Positions 11,132 to 25,113 of a stretch of 39,652 bases of DNA are shown here, one piece after another. Under the pieces are notes generated by a model, which was not told where the DNA came from, did no database searches, and saw only the letters and a list, made by a program, of their open reading frames with translations. The number at the start of each line of letters is the position of its first letter. Within the stretch, counting starts at the first letter, position 1. Source of the DNA: Atkinsonella hypoxylon (taxonomy: Eukaryota; Ascomycota; Sordariomycetes; Hypocreales; Clavicipitaceae); the NCBI GenBank assembly GCA_000729835.1, contig JFHB01000260.1:1-39652 (forward strand), written 5' to 3'. Position numbers and translations under genes: made by a program.

Positions 11132-14100
11132 ATAGAGATCCTAGAAGAAAGAAGGAAAAGCTACTAAGCATTAAAAACAGAAGAGCACTTTAGCTTAAAT
11201 ATTGCTAATATAAGAAAAAAGGAAATTGTAGAGATAAAAGCTCTATATTATAAGGGATTATTTAATTAAGAGAGAAAGAAAATTTCTACAGCTTTTTTAA
11301 GCTAAGAAGAGCTAGGCCTAGTTAAAGACAATTGCTATATTGTAAATACTAGCTAGCCTATTTAACCTCTATTTTACCCTTAGCTAAAATAGCCTTAATA
11401 CAGTAAAAAGGAAGTTTTTAGGTCCTTTAAATATTATAATTATTTAATTATAGAGAAAAATTTCTCTTTTATTCTTATCTTAGTAGTTATCTTTATATTT
11501 ACTGTTATTAGTAACTAAGTTCTTAGCCTCTATATTTTAGCGTTAAGAGCTTATATAACTATAGAAGTAGAAGATAAAAGCATTAAAAGTATAGCTAATA
11601 TAGAGAATTATATATATTATACTCTTCTTACTAAGCAAGATTAATTATTCTTTTTATACCTATTTTCTATATTAAGCTATTTTACTAGTTATTTATATAA
11701 GTTTAGTATTCTATATCTCTTAAAGAAAAGTATAAGCTTTATATCTAAAGTAGCTAATACTAGCTCTAGCTAATCTAGTAGATCTTCTAAAAAAGTTATT
11801 TTAAAACCTAAGATTATAATAGAATTAAATACTTAAGATAAAAAGGCTAGTACTAGTAGCGCTATAGCTATACTTTATAAAGCTTTTGCTAAAGCTATAG
11901 GTAAAGCTATTAAAAAGCAGTAAGCTTAAGCTACCTTTAATAAAAAGTTTAATATATATTAATTTAAAGAAGAAAATATCTTTAATTACTTAACTAGCTT
12001 TAAGCTAAAAATAGAAACCTTATTTATTCTAAAGGAAAACTAATAGAAAATATTTATTTATTATATTAACCTATTAATCTATAAATATATAAAGGTTATT
12101 TATGCCTTATATAATTAAAAAGAAGCTAAAGAGCAGCTTTTACTTTAGTATAAAGCTACTCTTTAGAATTAAAAGAAGTAAGCTAATAAAAAGCTTAAAG
12201 ACCTAAAGAGAAACTATTTAAGAACTATAAAAGACACTCTTTATTAGCTTTAAGAGCATTAAGCTGCTATAATTAGCGCTAAGCTCTATATATAGTGTAG
12301 TATAACCTTTTAGTCTAATTATATTTATAAGGCCTTACTAGATACTATACTTACTAGCTTTATAGATTAAATAAAAGTTACTAAAGCTAAGTTTATTATA
12401 ATGCTCTATAAAGAGTTATTAAAGCAGCTTAGCTAGTATATATAAGCTAAAATAGAGCTAGAAGACTGTAATTCTAGACTTTATAATAATAGAAGGGACT
12501 ACCTTTATATACCTCTAGGCAGAAGAAGTTTTAAGTATTATAGTATAAGTAATTTTAGTTATAAAGCTAAGGAAATTATATAGCTTATTTTAGAAGTAAA
12601 AGATTAAATAGATAATTTAACCTAAAAGTTTAAAGATATAAAGATTATACTTATAAAGTAAGTAGTTTTAAAAATAGATATTATAAAGCTTTTTAAAGAG
12701 AAATTTAGGAAAAAGAAGGAGAAAAGGCAGAATATATATATTAATACTGTTAATATATATAATAATGCCTAGAGCTTTAGAACCTATACAACTAAAAGCT
12801 ATATAAGGCAGTATTACTGCTATTACTATAGTAAGAAAGGTTATTATATAGATTAATACTAGTTTTACTAGTATAATAATAAGATTAGCTTTATAAAGTA
12901 TAATTAAAGAGTAAGCATTTTAATAGTAAAATTAAATAATTTAGTGCTACTTATTCTTATATAAAGCTTCCTTAGTATAGAAAGTTATCTTTATAGGCTT
13001 ATAGTGTTTTAAGTTAATTATTTTAACTACTATATTATAAGATAGTATTATTCTTAAGTTAAGGAATTTAGTAGAAAAACATTAAACTATTAGAAGCCTA
13101 GTAAGAAAGAGAGAGAGATATTAGATTAAATCTTTAATAAGATTAATATTTCTAATTATTACTTAATATATATCCTACTAAAAGCTATTCTTAAGAGAGA
13201 CCTTACTAATAGTACTATAGTAACTTTAACGTTTAAGATAAAGGAATATAAACCTAGAAGAACTCTCTATATACTAATTAAGGAGAGAATTATAGCTTAG
13301 CCCTTTAGAGTCTATACTATAGAGATATAATACTTTATTAAGTAAAAAGAAGCTTTAGAAAACTAAGCTAAAAGGAAAAGAAAGAAAGCTAAAGAAGATA
13401 GCTCTATAGATATAAAAGTATAGCTTCTTATATAATTATTTAAAGATATTTTTTAGAAAAAGATTAAAGTTAGCTTATAAGACCTATACTAACTAATGCT
13501 TATACTTATAGAAGTAATAGAGAATAAATACTTAATGTAAGTAAATAGTGTTAATAAAGTCTATTATATTAATAAAATAAGTGCTAAAGTTATACCTCTA
13601 TATTCTATCTTAAGGAAGAGGTAAAGAGTTAAGAAGTAAGAAGATTAATTAATTAATATTATTAAAACAATATCTACTATAGTTAAAGAGGTAACAGAAG
13701 ACAATAAGGAAGATATTACTAATAAATGCATAAGATAGCTACCTAGTAGTATCTAAAAGGATTTATAGAATATTATATAAAAATATATAGGAAATTATAT
13801 TAAAGAGAAGAAGTTTATTGTAAACCTATAGGTAAATGCGCTTTATATTAAAGAATTAAATAGTATTTTAAAGCTAAAAGTAATTATAAGCTATTTATAG
13901 AACTTACTTTACCTTTAAGTATAACTTAAAAGCCTAAACTCTTTACTTATTAATAGTCTTATAAATTATAGTTTATAAAGGAATATTATTACTAAGAACC
14001 TTATTAAAGAGCTTAATTTAAAAATAACTCTAATAAAGTAAGAGACTACTACTATATCTTTTATATTATATAAGCTTATAATGTTAAAAGAGGTAATAAT

Positions 14101-17100
14101 AAAGCTATACCTTAGAAATATCTAAACGCTAATTTACTTTTATATTACACTAAAGTCTTTATATATATAATTAATCCTTAAAATACCTTTTATATATATA
14201 GCTAAAGTTACCTTTAAGTATAGTAATAAAGAAGGTAAGCTTCTCTTAAAGTGCTATTTTAGTAATATTATATTAGTCTTAAGGGTTACTAAAAGTGTTA
14301 AATAGAAGACTATAATAAATAAAGTAATAGCTACTAGTATTAATTTAATCTTAATTAATAAGTTATCTAAGGATTTAGTCTATAATTAAATAGTTAAAGA
14401 AGGTCTTAAAGCTAAGTTAGATAACAATAAGGAGCTAGTGCCTATAATAGAGAATAAAGGTATAGCTATTATTAACCTTATAATAAAGAGAATAGCTAAC
14501 TAGTATAGAAGCTAACTTAAAGAGGCTATAAAGAAGATTTAGCCCTTAAGGTAATTATAACTAATTAATTTAAAGGTAAATATATTATATAAGTAAAAAG
14601 CTAATAAGATTTTACTAAAAGATAATATTTCTTTAAATAGGTTTACGCTTAATAGAGACCTTAAGTAAAAATAGAAGAAGTAGAAAGAGGTAAAAGTATA
14701 CTTAAATAAATTAAGAAAATACACTAAATATATTATAGAAAGATTTAGCAAAAAACCCTAAGGATTTTAAATAATAAAAGAGCGCTTAGATTAAATAGTT
14801 AAATAAGTATAAGAATATTTAATAGTAAAAGAAGTTAATATTTTTAAAGAAATTCTCTATAACTAAGAGGCAGCATTAGTGTAGAACTTATTAGAGTATA
14901 GAAAGATTAATTCTCTAGTTATACTGCCTTAAGTTATCTATACTATTACTTATAGAGCTTAGAAAGTAAAGTTAATACTAATACCTATTAGCCTATAAGG
15001 GAGACTAGTTAATTTATTAAAAAAGAAGCTTTAGTATAGGTTATTAGAAGAGAGCTATAGATTTTATAGAAACTCTTACTTTTTAGTAATAAAGAAGAAT
15101 AAAGGGATATAGCTAGTACTATTTACAATAGTCTACAATAAGATTATAATATAGAATGCCTATATCCTAGAAGGAGTAAAGGCTTTTAGTAAAGAATTTA
15201 GAATATATAAGATACTTTTAGTTATTAATTTACTGTTAAGCTATAACTAGGTGCTATTTATAGAGAAAAGTAGGGACTTAACAATAATTTTAACAGTAAT
15301 AGAGCTTCTATAACTTTATATACTTCCTTAAGGAGCAACTAACTCTATTACTTAATTTATTTAAATAGTAAAAAGAATTCTTTTTAATCTAATTCCTTAT
15401 ACTTATAAGCTTTTCTTAAATAATATTACAGTAAAAGGCTTTACTACTATATATAATAGAGAGAAAGTATTACTTAATATATAAAGATATATTATAGAAT
15501 ATTTAATTAATATTAATAAAGTTCTTATTAATATTAAGCTAGCTAGTTATACTATATTTACTATAAAATTAAAGCTATACTAAAAGACTATAGAGATTAT
15601 TAGATTTATATATAGCACTAATAAAAGGAAACCTTTAGAAGTAAAAGTAATAAAGATTCTAGAGTAAATAGAGTATAAGAATGTTTTTAAGGTTAAATCC
15701 TTTTTTAGGCTTATAGGCTGTTATTATATCTAGGTATAGTATTACTCTATAAAAGCTAAGCCTTTTATAATCTTACTTAAGAAGAGTATTAAGTAAACTT
15801 AAGAATTAAACTAAAAGAACGCTATAGAGGTCCTTAAGTATATAATAATAACTGCACTAGTTCTTATAATAATTAATCTTAGCTTAAGCACTAAAGAAAT
15901 TATATTAATAGTTAATATAAGCTTAAAAGAATAAAGAGCAGTTTTAATATAAATTATTAATAGGTAATAATACTCTATATAATATAAAAGTAAATATTAG
16001 AGCAATTTAGAAATTAAGTATAATAGAATAAAGTAGAAATATAAAGCTATTATTTATATATTAAGAAGGCTATAAATTTATCTCTATAAAGTTCCCTTTA
16101 CTCTAAAGACTAATTCTTAGGTGCTTATATATTAGCTTAATAGCGCTATTAATAATGTCTTAGGCATGCTTATTATACAATAGATTAGTTATATTATATT
16201 GTTTAATTTTATAGCTAAGTATATTCTAGGAGAAAAGAATAAAATAGCTAATGCTTTATTATATAAAGAAAGTAAGCCTTTTAATGCATTAAATTAAGCA
16301 GCTAAAGAGAATATTAAAGATTTTATTAACCTATAGCTTAACGTTAATAAGATCTAGCTATATAATAGAGTATACTATACTCTTAGAACTTAATAAATTA
16401 TAAATTTCCTTTTAACGTTATAAAGACTATTTAATCTAAATAAGAGTAAGTATAAGCAACTTTATATAAGTGTTAAGCAATACTTCTTAGATAAAGGCCT
16501 ATTATAGAAGAGACTAATTAGTATAATAAAGGGTTTTACTTTAGTTATTAAAGACTTAATGTAATAAAAGAAGATTATTAAGGCTTTATATAAGTAAATA
16601 GGTTATAAAGGTATAGAAGTTATATTTTAAGTAGCTAGAATTAAGTACTTTTAGAAAGAACTCTAGAATATAGTTTAAGTAATAATTTTCTATTATAAAG
16701 TGTACTAAAAGTTTACTCCTTAGAGGCCTAAAGAATTATTAATACTAATAGCTCTAGGCAACCTAATAAGTAAGATATATATTAACACCTAATATATACT
16801 ACTTAATTATAGTTTTAAGTACCTTCTAGAAGTAAGATATAACCTTACTAGATAAATAGAAGTACGCTCTATATAGTATACTAATATTATAGCTATTTAG
16901 AAGTTTCTAATAAAACTAATTATATAATTTAGAGTTTTCTAATTTCTAGTTTTTAATAAAGAGCTAGAAATATATAAGAATCTTAAAAAAGTAGTTAAAG
17001 CTATTAGAATTAAAGGGATTAAGATATTAGTGTATAATCTAAAAGCTAATTTACCTATTAAAGCTAGTTATTAAACACTTATATTTACCCTTTTAAAGAT

Positions 17101-17656
17101 AGAAGGTTTTAATAGAAAGTAGTTTAAATTACTAAATAAAGCACTATTAGTAAACTATATAGCTATATAAGTGTTATATAGTAAATCTACTTTCTACTTA
17201 ATTTATAGTTAAAAGCTTATTTTTCCTTTAGAAGTTAAATTTCCTACTTAAAGGTTAATTAATTAGTTAGAAGTTATAATAATATAGAATCTCTTTAAAG
17301 TAAGAGTTAAAATGCTAAAACAAAAGGAAGTAAATATCTAGAAAGCTTATATAAAAGTCTTTATATTTAGGTAATACTTAGCTAATTAAATAAACTAAAA
17401 CTAAGAGATATTATTATAAAAGAAAAAAGATTAATTAGTTCTAGGAAATCTAGTCCTTATATATAATATATAAAGAGTTATAGATATATTAATAAAGAAG
17501 AAGTTAGTAATATAATAGAATAGTCCTTTTAAAGTATATAGCTAAGCAAAAGTTACTAGCGCCTACTGTTTAAAGACCCTAGATAGTATAGTGCTTAATA
17601 AAACTATTTCTAGGGATTATATTAAGAAGTTTAGGCTTAATCTAGAGAAATAGTGA
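11132..17656 (+). pseudogene. GypB gag-pol remnant
   Basis: A roughly 2,170-codon gypsy polyprotein riddled with TAA/TAG but in one frame. A probable start is ATA at 11132 (ATG to ATA). Gag occupies about 11132-12900. Its zinc knuckle starts at 12818 (C-Y-Y-Y-S-K-K-G-Y pattern): the first Cys codon is kept, the second Cys and the His read Tyr. The protease region, about 13000-14300, is not resolved in detail. RT covers about 14950-15500, with SRDLTII, LPQGATNS and FLNNI (15413-15427); the last is the FLDDI-type catalytic motif with both Asp codons now AAT. RNase H is about 15650-16250. Integrase is about 16700-17400, with a GPF-V-type C-terminal segment near 17520-17640. It ends at tandem TAG TGA (17651-17656); TGA is not the usual RIP product, so this may be the true stop. 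Confidence 0.83.
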
Positions 17657-18349
17657 ACTTTTACTGCTAATAAATAGCTCTATACTCTACAATATACTAC
17701 TTAGTATAGTAAAGACACTAGTAACTTTAAGCAAAATACTAATAAATTATAGCCTACTAATGCCTAATATAATATATTAGATTAAATAGTTTCTAAGGAC
17801 TATATATTATAGCTATACTAAAAAGAGGATTTTAAGAATAATAACGCTAAAGTAGACCTTTTACTATAACGTTATCTAAAGTATATAATAGAAGTTTATC
17901 TACTAGTAATATCTAAAGAAGAGTATAGAAGCTATAAGGAGATTAATAATATTATTTAATCTTAGTAATTTACCTATAACTTTACTAGAATATATAACTT
18001 ATTATAGCTTTTGCAAAAGCTAATGCTATAGTCTTTATATCTTTAGCTTTAGGGAGAAAAGAGGTTAAGTTTATTTATTTATATATTTAAGACTAACTAA
18101 GATTTAATAACAGTATATTAAGATTATTTATAGATTTAAAGCTAATTAGAATTAAGACTATAAACCTAGATTAAATAGAATATATAAAAAGTTTTTAAAA
18201 ACTACTAAAAATAAGTATAGTTCTATTCTATTTTAACTAAAAAAGCTGCTTAGCCTTTACTCTTTTTCTATTTTTTTTTTATCTTTTAACTTAAGTAATT
18301 TATACTTAATCTTTTAGCGAAATTCTAGTAGTTTTAATATTTAAGGGAA
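17657..18349 (+). other. GypB post-pol stretch, no clear gene
   Basis: The pol frame stays codon-like to about 18120, with several Leu, Lys and Glu-rich runs, so pol may be longer than annotated or a separate short frame may follow. About 18240-18300 is T-rich. I recognise no domain, including no clear chromodomain. Confidence 0.35.
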
Positions 18350-21300
18350 AAGGTAAGGAATATTAACTACTATAAAGGGAGAAAGATCCTTATAAAGAAC
18401 CTTCTAGAGCCTTAGAAGAATAAATAGTTAATCTACTTAGTTTTTACTCTAGAACGTTATAAAAGAAGTATTATAGTAAATCTAGCTGTAGTTACTATAA
18501 CCTTTTGTAAATTGCTATTTATAGCTTACAGTAGTAAAGCTACTCTAGATGCAATTACTGTATAAGCTACTATAGATATCCTTAAGAGAGGTACAGCTAT
18601 AAAATAGAAAGTAGATATATTCCCTAAATAAGGTAACTATTTAAAGATATATATTAGTGCAATAAGAGCAAAATACACTATTCTCTTTACTAAAGAATAA
18701 GATTAAAAGGGCTTTATAGCGCTTACAGCAATTAGTAAGTATATAATAGAAATATCTATAAGAATAAGCTATTTTAGTTAAAATAAAGATAAAGTTCTTA
18801 ACGTTTAATTCTAGTGTAACTTTATATAAAAGGGAGCTTTCTTTTACAGTACTATTAATAAACTAAGCCTTAAGATTTTAATTATAAAAGAATTTAATAG
18901 CTCTTAAAGGTATATTAAGTATAGAACTCTATTAAAAAGCAACTTTAGTGTATATTAAGTATCTACTAGTACTAATGTTATTGCCTCTATAGACTTAAAG
19001 CTTAAAGGTAAATTTATACTAAGGAGGTAAGGTTTATTAGTATAATAAGAGAATAAAAGTATAATTAAAAGCTTTTTTATAAAAGACTTACTATATTAAT
19101 AAGTATTATTAAAGGAAAGATATTTATTTAACTATTTTAAGAGAGAGTAACCTAATAAAAAAGAGTAGTAAAAGGGATTCTTCTACTAATAATATTCTAT
19201 ATATTTATAAGATCTTTATAGTTTTAAGGAAGCTTTTTAGCTATAATTAAATAATTAAAGGTACTAATAAAGGCAATAAAAAAGAGACTATATAGAAAAG
19301 TAGTTATAAGAAAAAAGAAAAAAGATAAATATAATTAGTTAGAGAGAATATTATAAATTACTTAATAAGTTTACAGCTGTTAAAGTCTTAGTATATATTT
19401 ACTATTAGCCTCTGCTAAATTATAACAATTATAAATAGCTATTAACTAAGGATTTATTAAGATAATACTAGCTATAATATAGCCTATATTCTTACTCTCT
19501 CTCTCTCTTTATTCCTTTATTCTTATAATATTTTTATTATAAGTACCTACTTAAGCTCTTTTTTACCTTTAATTTTTTAAAAGCTATTTAATCTCTACTA
19601 CTAAAATAGAAAATAAATACTAAGAACCTATTTCTAAGACTAGCTTTAGAGTTATATATAAGGGATAAATATATTACTTTAGAACGTTAAGGAACCTACT
19701 AATATACTATATTATAGTGTAAGTCTATAAGCTAATTAGTAATTTCTTTTGTATAAAAGAGCAAGATTAAGTAGATTTACCTCTTAAAAAGCTCTATAAG
19801 CGCTAGCTGCCTCTCTTTTAGTAACGTTTTAAGTAGCCTCCTTTTAGCTTACTACTTTATTAGAATTATAATTTAGATAACTTTAGGCTTATAGAGTTAA
19901 TATAGCCTAGCTAGAGTTTAGTAGTTTAGTTTAATTATCTTAATAATGTTTATAGCTTTCTAATAAAGTCCTTTAAGTAAAAGACTTATTATAGATAGTT
20001 AAATTAATTCTAGCTTACTACTATAATAAGAATTATTACTTATAGGATTAAGTGTGCAGTAGTTATCTTTAAAGAGTCTTTTATAATTAATATAGAAGAG
20101 ATAAACTAAAGTAAGATTGTAAGACTTATAGATTAAAAGGTATATAGGATTAAAGATAGGTTTTAACTTATTTCCTGCTGTTATAATATAAGCTATAACT
20201 CTTCTATTTTATATAATAAAATAAGTAAATAAAGACTTATTGCTAGCTTTCTTTTCTTTAATAACTACTAGACTTATTTTATCTTTAATTGCTTAAAGGA
20301 ATACTATTATTACTTTAATATAGAACCTAAAGGTAGAATTAAAAGGTTTAAAGCTGCAGTCTATAGTTAAGTATAAACTTTATAGCTCCTTTAGTATCTA
20401 TACCTATTTTAGGCAATTTTAGTACTATATTATAAGCAGAAAAGCAACTAGAAATATAGATATATCTATTTATCCTTCTTAATATAAACGCTTTATTGTT
20501 TAGTTAGGCATTTTCTAATTAATCTTATTAGCAACAGCTTATATAATATACCTTACACTTAATATAGTAACTATAGAATTACTTAAACATTAAGGAATAA
20601 ATTTAAACTGCACCTTTATAACTAAGTTATAACTAATAACTCTATTAATTAGTCTTATAACTACTGTAAAGGTACTAATAAAGTTATAATAGTTCTATAT
20701 ATAATAGCAGTAAATAAGCTTAGTTTTATAAATAGGTATACTATTATTAAAAAAGCTAAGACTATAGACTTTAATCTTAGCTACCTCTAGGAAGATACTA
20801 TAAAGCGTTTTATCTTAAGGTATTACTTATAGATAACTAGTAGTAGAATTCCTGTTCTAAAGAAGCTTAATGCCTAGAAATTTACCTTAAGCAATTATAA
20901 TTAAGTAATTAAATAGTTAATAGAGGTTAATAAATAAATACTTATATAACTTTAGGAGAATTAGTTTATTGCTACTATTTAGTTTAATAGTAATTCTATT
21001 ATCTATAATAGAACTATTAAAGCAGTAATAACAGTAAGGGAATAGCGTTTGCATCTTCTAACGTAAATAAGTAAGCCTAACTAGGCTTTTATGCATTATA
21101 AGCTACTCTCTCTTGCATAAAAGAAGTCTTTAATTATAACGTTTAAGGTACTACTACAGCCTATAACTAATTTATAAAGCCCTTTATTATTACTACTGCT
21201 AAATAATTTAGAGGTCTTTACTAGAATTTCTAGTATACTATAAGATCTTATATAAAAAGATTAAATAGAATCTTATAGTAAGAACTAGCTTCTATAATAA

Positions 21301-21800
21301 TTATAGAACTTAAAGTATTAGCTGCTGTTTTTACGTTTTATAGAGCTATTAGTATAGAAGTAGAAATCTAGGTAAAGGGATAAAGAGATTATAAGAGCAG
21401 TAAAATAAGCGCTTAAAGCTAAAGAATACTACACTATAAAGGATTAAATAGAAGTATTAGCTTAAAGATATATTACTAAACAACCTATAATAGCCTATAA
21501 TTCTATTACTAATATAAACCTTAGTGTTATACTGCTAGCTCTCTTCTATTCTAGCGCTTAGTAAGAGATAATTAAGGTAAATAAAAGACACTATTTAATT
21601 ATATCTAGAGCAACTAAATAAAGTGTAAATCGCTAAGAAAGAGTTACTTATTGTAAAGGAAAGCGCCTAGCTATAAGGACGCTATTACTAGTAAAAGGGA
21701 CGCTACTATATATACTAAAGACACTAAAGCTATTATAGAAGATAAGAGGGTTAAGACTTTAGGATTAAGGGAATTAGCTAGAGGGTTAAGTTACTTATAA
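18350..21800 (+). pseudogene. Unrecognised coding-like region between GypB integrase and 3' LTR
   Basis: If TAA/TAG are read as Gln/Trp, a long frame of about 1,100 codons runs from near 18350 to about 35 bases before the 3' LTR, in the same phase as pol. Codons are most protein-like (many G-starting and purine-starting codons) at about 18440-19350, with a Lys/Glu/Gln-rich helical segment near 19260-19370, and again at about 21000-21780, which is Lys, Arg and Ser-rich. The middle (about 19470-19900) is pyrimidine-rich and doubtful. I do not recognise a family. Options are an extra retroelement ORF of unknown role, captured host sequence, or another nested element whose ends are erased. Gypsy elements usually have little between integrase and LTR. 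Confidence 0.4.
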
Positions 21801-21824
21801 GTCTTACTTTATAAGCTTATTTGT

Positions 21825-21835
21825 AACTAGGGAGG
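21825..21835 (+). other. Polypurine tract of GypB
   Basis: AACTAGGGAGG directly before the 3' LTR, in the position expected for the plus-strand primer. Confidence 0.65.
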
Positions 21836-22315
21836 TATTATATTGCAGTAGAGTTACCCCCTTACGCTCTTATATTAGCTTTATAAGGGATGCTATATAT
21901 AGATTTTTCTCTATAAGAGTGTACATTACTTAGACATCTAAATAGTTTAAGTAAGTATATAAGCAGCTTCTGCTAACTCTTTTTAGGCTTTTACTCTTTT
22001 AATTAATTAATATCTTTTAGCCTACTTTAATTTACAACACTTAACACTTAAGAGATATTACTTTACTGCTAGTAACACTTTCCCTAACTCTTTAGTATAT
22101 TTAGCTCCTTTTGCGTATATATATCTTCTAAGCTGCAATTAATATTTTATTTCTGCCTTTTCTAACTATTTAATCTTCTTACCTGCTATTATTTAATAGC
22201 ATACACTAATAAATATCTCGCTCTCTACCGATCCTCTTTAATCTTAACGTGCGCTACATCGTTACCTGCTTTAGTGTAGGCTGCATAGTTATTTAGGGGT
22301 TTGGTTTTAAGGCAA
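21836..22315 (+). repeat. 3' LTR of GypB
   Basis: The mirror case of the 5' LTR: here the first ~350 bases are AT-rich and the last ~120, next to CopA, keep CG, CA and TG sites. Same length, 480 bp. It starts TATTATATTGCAG where the 5' copy starts TGCTGTGTCGCGG. Confidence 0.85.
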
Positions 22316-22320
22316 TAAAC
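22316..22320. repeat. Right target-site duplication of GypB (taaac)
   Basis: Partner of ttaac at 10581-10585 with one mismatch. The following bases resume the CopA integrase frame. Confidence 0.5.
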
Positions 22321-25113
22321 TACCTAGCTTGCAACCAAGCTAAAGCTGTTAGAAGACCTAGCAAGTATGCTATTCCTAACCCCCCTAGATGTTTAGATAT
22401 TATAGAGGGAGATACCGTTAAAATAGAGCCTATACTGCACAATAAGAGGCCTCTAGTTCTTTTTCTAATTAATAGAAAATCACAGTATAAGTGGTCTTTT
22501 AATCTAGCTAATAAAGAGAGTTCTACTCTCTATAGCTGTATTAAAGGCTTCTTTAAGGAATTAAAGAACTAGTATAACTGCTACCCTAAACACCTTTATT
22601 TTAATAGTAGTACAGAAATTAATACTAGGTTGCAAGCTTAGCTATCTTCTAAGGGTATTTGCTTTAGCACCTCTTGCCCCTATATTTATAAACAGAATAG
22701 GCTAATAGAGAGAGCTATAAGGGTACTTCTAGACCGTTTGCGTGCTACCCTACAGTGGTTATAATTACCTCTGTATCTATAGTCTTACATCCTTCCTGCT
22801 ATAGTGGATTTAGTTAATACTACTGCGAATAGCACTAAACCACTAAGTCCTAAACAGCTATATCTAGCTAATTTAGAGCCTTCTAAGACCTATAAGCCTG
22901 ATTTTACCAAAATAAGGGCTATAGGCTCCTATTGCGAAGTTCTAATTCCTTTAGAACAACAATCTAGGTTGCAGAAGCTAGCTAAAAGAACTATTCCTAG
23001 TAGACTTTTAGCTACACTAGGTTCTAATGTATATCTAATATATATCCCCTCTAAACGAGCTGTTATAAAGACTAGCTTCGTTAAAATTATAGAAGGAATA
23101 GGTCCTATTTCACAGGGTATCCCTAAGGTTCCTATTGGTTCTATAGTGGATAATCCTTTAGAGGGAGAAATCGATGACCAGCAATTAGTGGATAATTATA
23201 CTCCTAAGTATCCTTATCCTAGTCATCTGGATGTACCGAATCATCCACTAGAACCTGTAGATCAAGCTCTTCTACTAAGCAACCCTATAGAAGCTGTAGA
23301 AGCCCCTCAGGCTAATATAGAACCTATAGAAGCTGAAGCTAAATCTATTGATGCTGATGCTATAGATTTAGATAGAGATATATTTTCCTTAATCAAGGAT
23401 CTATGCTTTAAGGCAAGGACTAAAGCAGCTATTACTTCTAATAGCAAGGATGAACTTCCTAACACGTGGAAGTAAGCCCTAAAAAGCTCTGCTAAGCAGC
23501 ATTGGATAGAAGCTACCTATAGCGAATTTAAGCAGCTATTAGCTGCTAGAACCTTCAAATTTATAGGGAAAGACCAAGTACCTAAGGGCCGAAGAGTTCT
23601 AAAGAATAGGCTTGTTTATAGGCTTAAAAAGGATAAAGAAAATAATCCTATTAAATATAAGGCCCGCCTTGTTGCTAAGGGATTTATGCAAATAGAAGGT
23701 TAAGATTACCTAGAGACCTTTGCTGCAACTAGTATTCCTCCTAGCTAGCGTATATTATTAGCTCTTGCAGCTTTTAATAACTAGGAAGTTAAGCAAATCG
23801 ACTTTATAGGAGCGTTTTTAAATAGCAAGCTAAAGGAAGCTATTTATATAGAAATCCTAGATAGATTCGTTAAATTTGCAGAAGCAACGCCATCAGTAGC
23901 TAAGCTACTAAAAAGCTGTAATTATAAGCCCTCTAAAGAGCAAGTAATTAAGCTAGAAAAATCCCTCTATAGTCTAAAGTAAAGTCCTAGAGAATAGCAG
24001 CAAATTCTAATAGAATTACTTTAAAAGCATAGATTTAAACCTCTTATATTAGACCCAGCAGTCTTTTATAACCCAGCTACATCTACGTATATTGCTACTT
24101 ACGTAGATAACTGTCTTCTAATTGGTTTAAATCTAAGCTATATTAACAAGCTAAAGAAGCTATTACATAAAGCTTATCTAATAGAAGATAGAGGACTAGC
24201 AGAATTCTTTCTAGGTGTATAAATCACCCGTAATAGGTCTAAAAGGTCTATTAAAATCCACCAATCTTAATACATCCTTAAAGCCCTAGAGAGATTCAAA
24301 ATGCTAGATACTAAGCTAGCTTCTATCCCTATACAGCTAGGAATTCTAAAGCAACTAGTTATAAAACTTCTCTTAAAATCCGATTATAAGCTTTATTAGA
24401 GCATAATAGGCACTATAATGTACCTTATGTTGCTAACTAGGGCTAATATTGCTTTTTCCGTTTAGTGGCTATTAACTTTTCTAGCTAAGCCCTATATAGA
24501 GCACCTAAACGCCTCTAAGCACCTCCTAAGGTACTTAAGTAGTACTAGAAGCTTTGCTATTATTTATAAGCGTTCTAGTCTACACCCTATAGGGTCTTCT
24601 TCTAAAGCTTCTAATAGTTCTATTAGTTGTAAAGAAGTACTTAAGACCCTCCTTAGTTATTGCAATAGCGATTTTGCTGGTGATAAAGTCTCTTCTAAAT
24701 CAACCTATGCTTATCTATATAAGCTAGCTAGTGGACCTATTAGCTAGAAATTAAAGAAAGCTAGTACTATTGCTCTTTCTACATTAGAAGCAGAATCTAA
24801 TGCATTATCTAAAGCTATAAGGGAATTAGAGTGGCTCTACGGCCTTTTTAAGGAGATAAAGCTGCCTTTAACCCCTCCTATTCCTATTAGGTGTAATAAT
24901 CAAGGCGCTATAGTTACTGCTTACAACCTAACGTTATATAGTAGAACTAAGCACACCCTTTTGAAGTTTAACTACATTAGGGAAAAGATTCGTAAAGGTA
25001 TAGCTAAGGTTAGTTATATTAATACAAATCAGATGCTAGCAGATGGCCTAACTAAGCCTCTTGCTATTCAAAAGCATTAACAATTCATTAAGTTACTAGA
25101 GCTTTCTAGCTAG
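22321..25113 (+). pseudogene. CopA integrase, reverse transcriptase and RNase H remnant
   Basis: C-terminal part of the CopA polyprotein, one frame, few stops. The integrase resumes in the zinc region with CNQAK. Its catalytic residues: first Asp intact (22411-22413), second now Asn (22603-22605), Glu intact (22708-22710). A stop-free stretch at 22804-23475 is the integrase C-terminus and linker, not a separate gene. RT starts with W-E-A near 23503, followed by YKARLVAKGF and ETFA. The catalytic YVDD motif reads YVDN (24100-24111). RNase H has CNSDFAGD from 24655, then LSTLEAE, and ends with the copia-type LADGLTKPLA near 25040-25065. The last stop may be 25111-25113. Few changes separate this from an open frame, which marks light RIP. 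Confidence 0.9.

Larger units (their letters stand above)
10586..22315 (+). mobile_element. GypB: Ty3/gypsy retrotransposon nested in CopA
   Basis: About 11.7 kb, with 480-bp direct LTRs (10586-11065 and 21836-22315) and a polypurine tract before the 3' LTR. Gag-pol runs in one frame from about 11132 to 17656 in the order gag, protease region, RT, RNase H, integrase, which is Ty3/gypsy order. A further coding-like region of unknown role follows (about 18350-21800). The internal part is saturated with RIP; the outer ends of both LTRs are much less affected. Confidence 0.9.

Noticed and set aside
14539..14751. Phe/Tyr-rich minus-strand open frame
   Set aside because: Its composition is that of AT-rich antisense sequence opposite GypB pol.
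22804..23475. Open 223-codon plus frame as a stand-alone gene starting at GTG
   Set aside because: It is the integrase C-terminus and linker of CopA; integrase coding continues directly upstream and RT downstream in the same frame.
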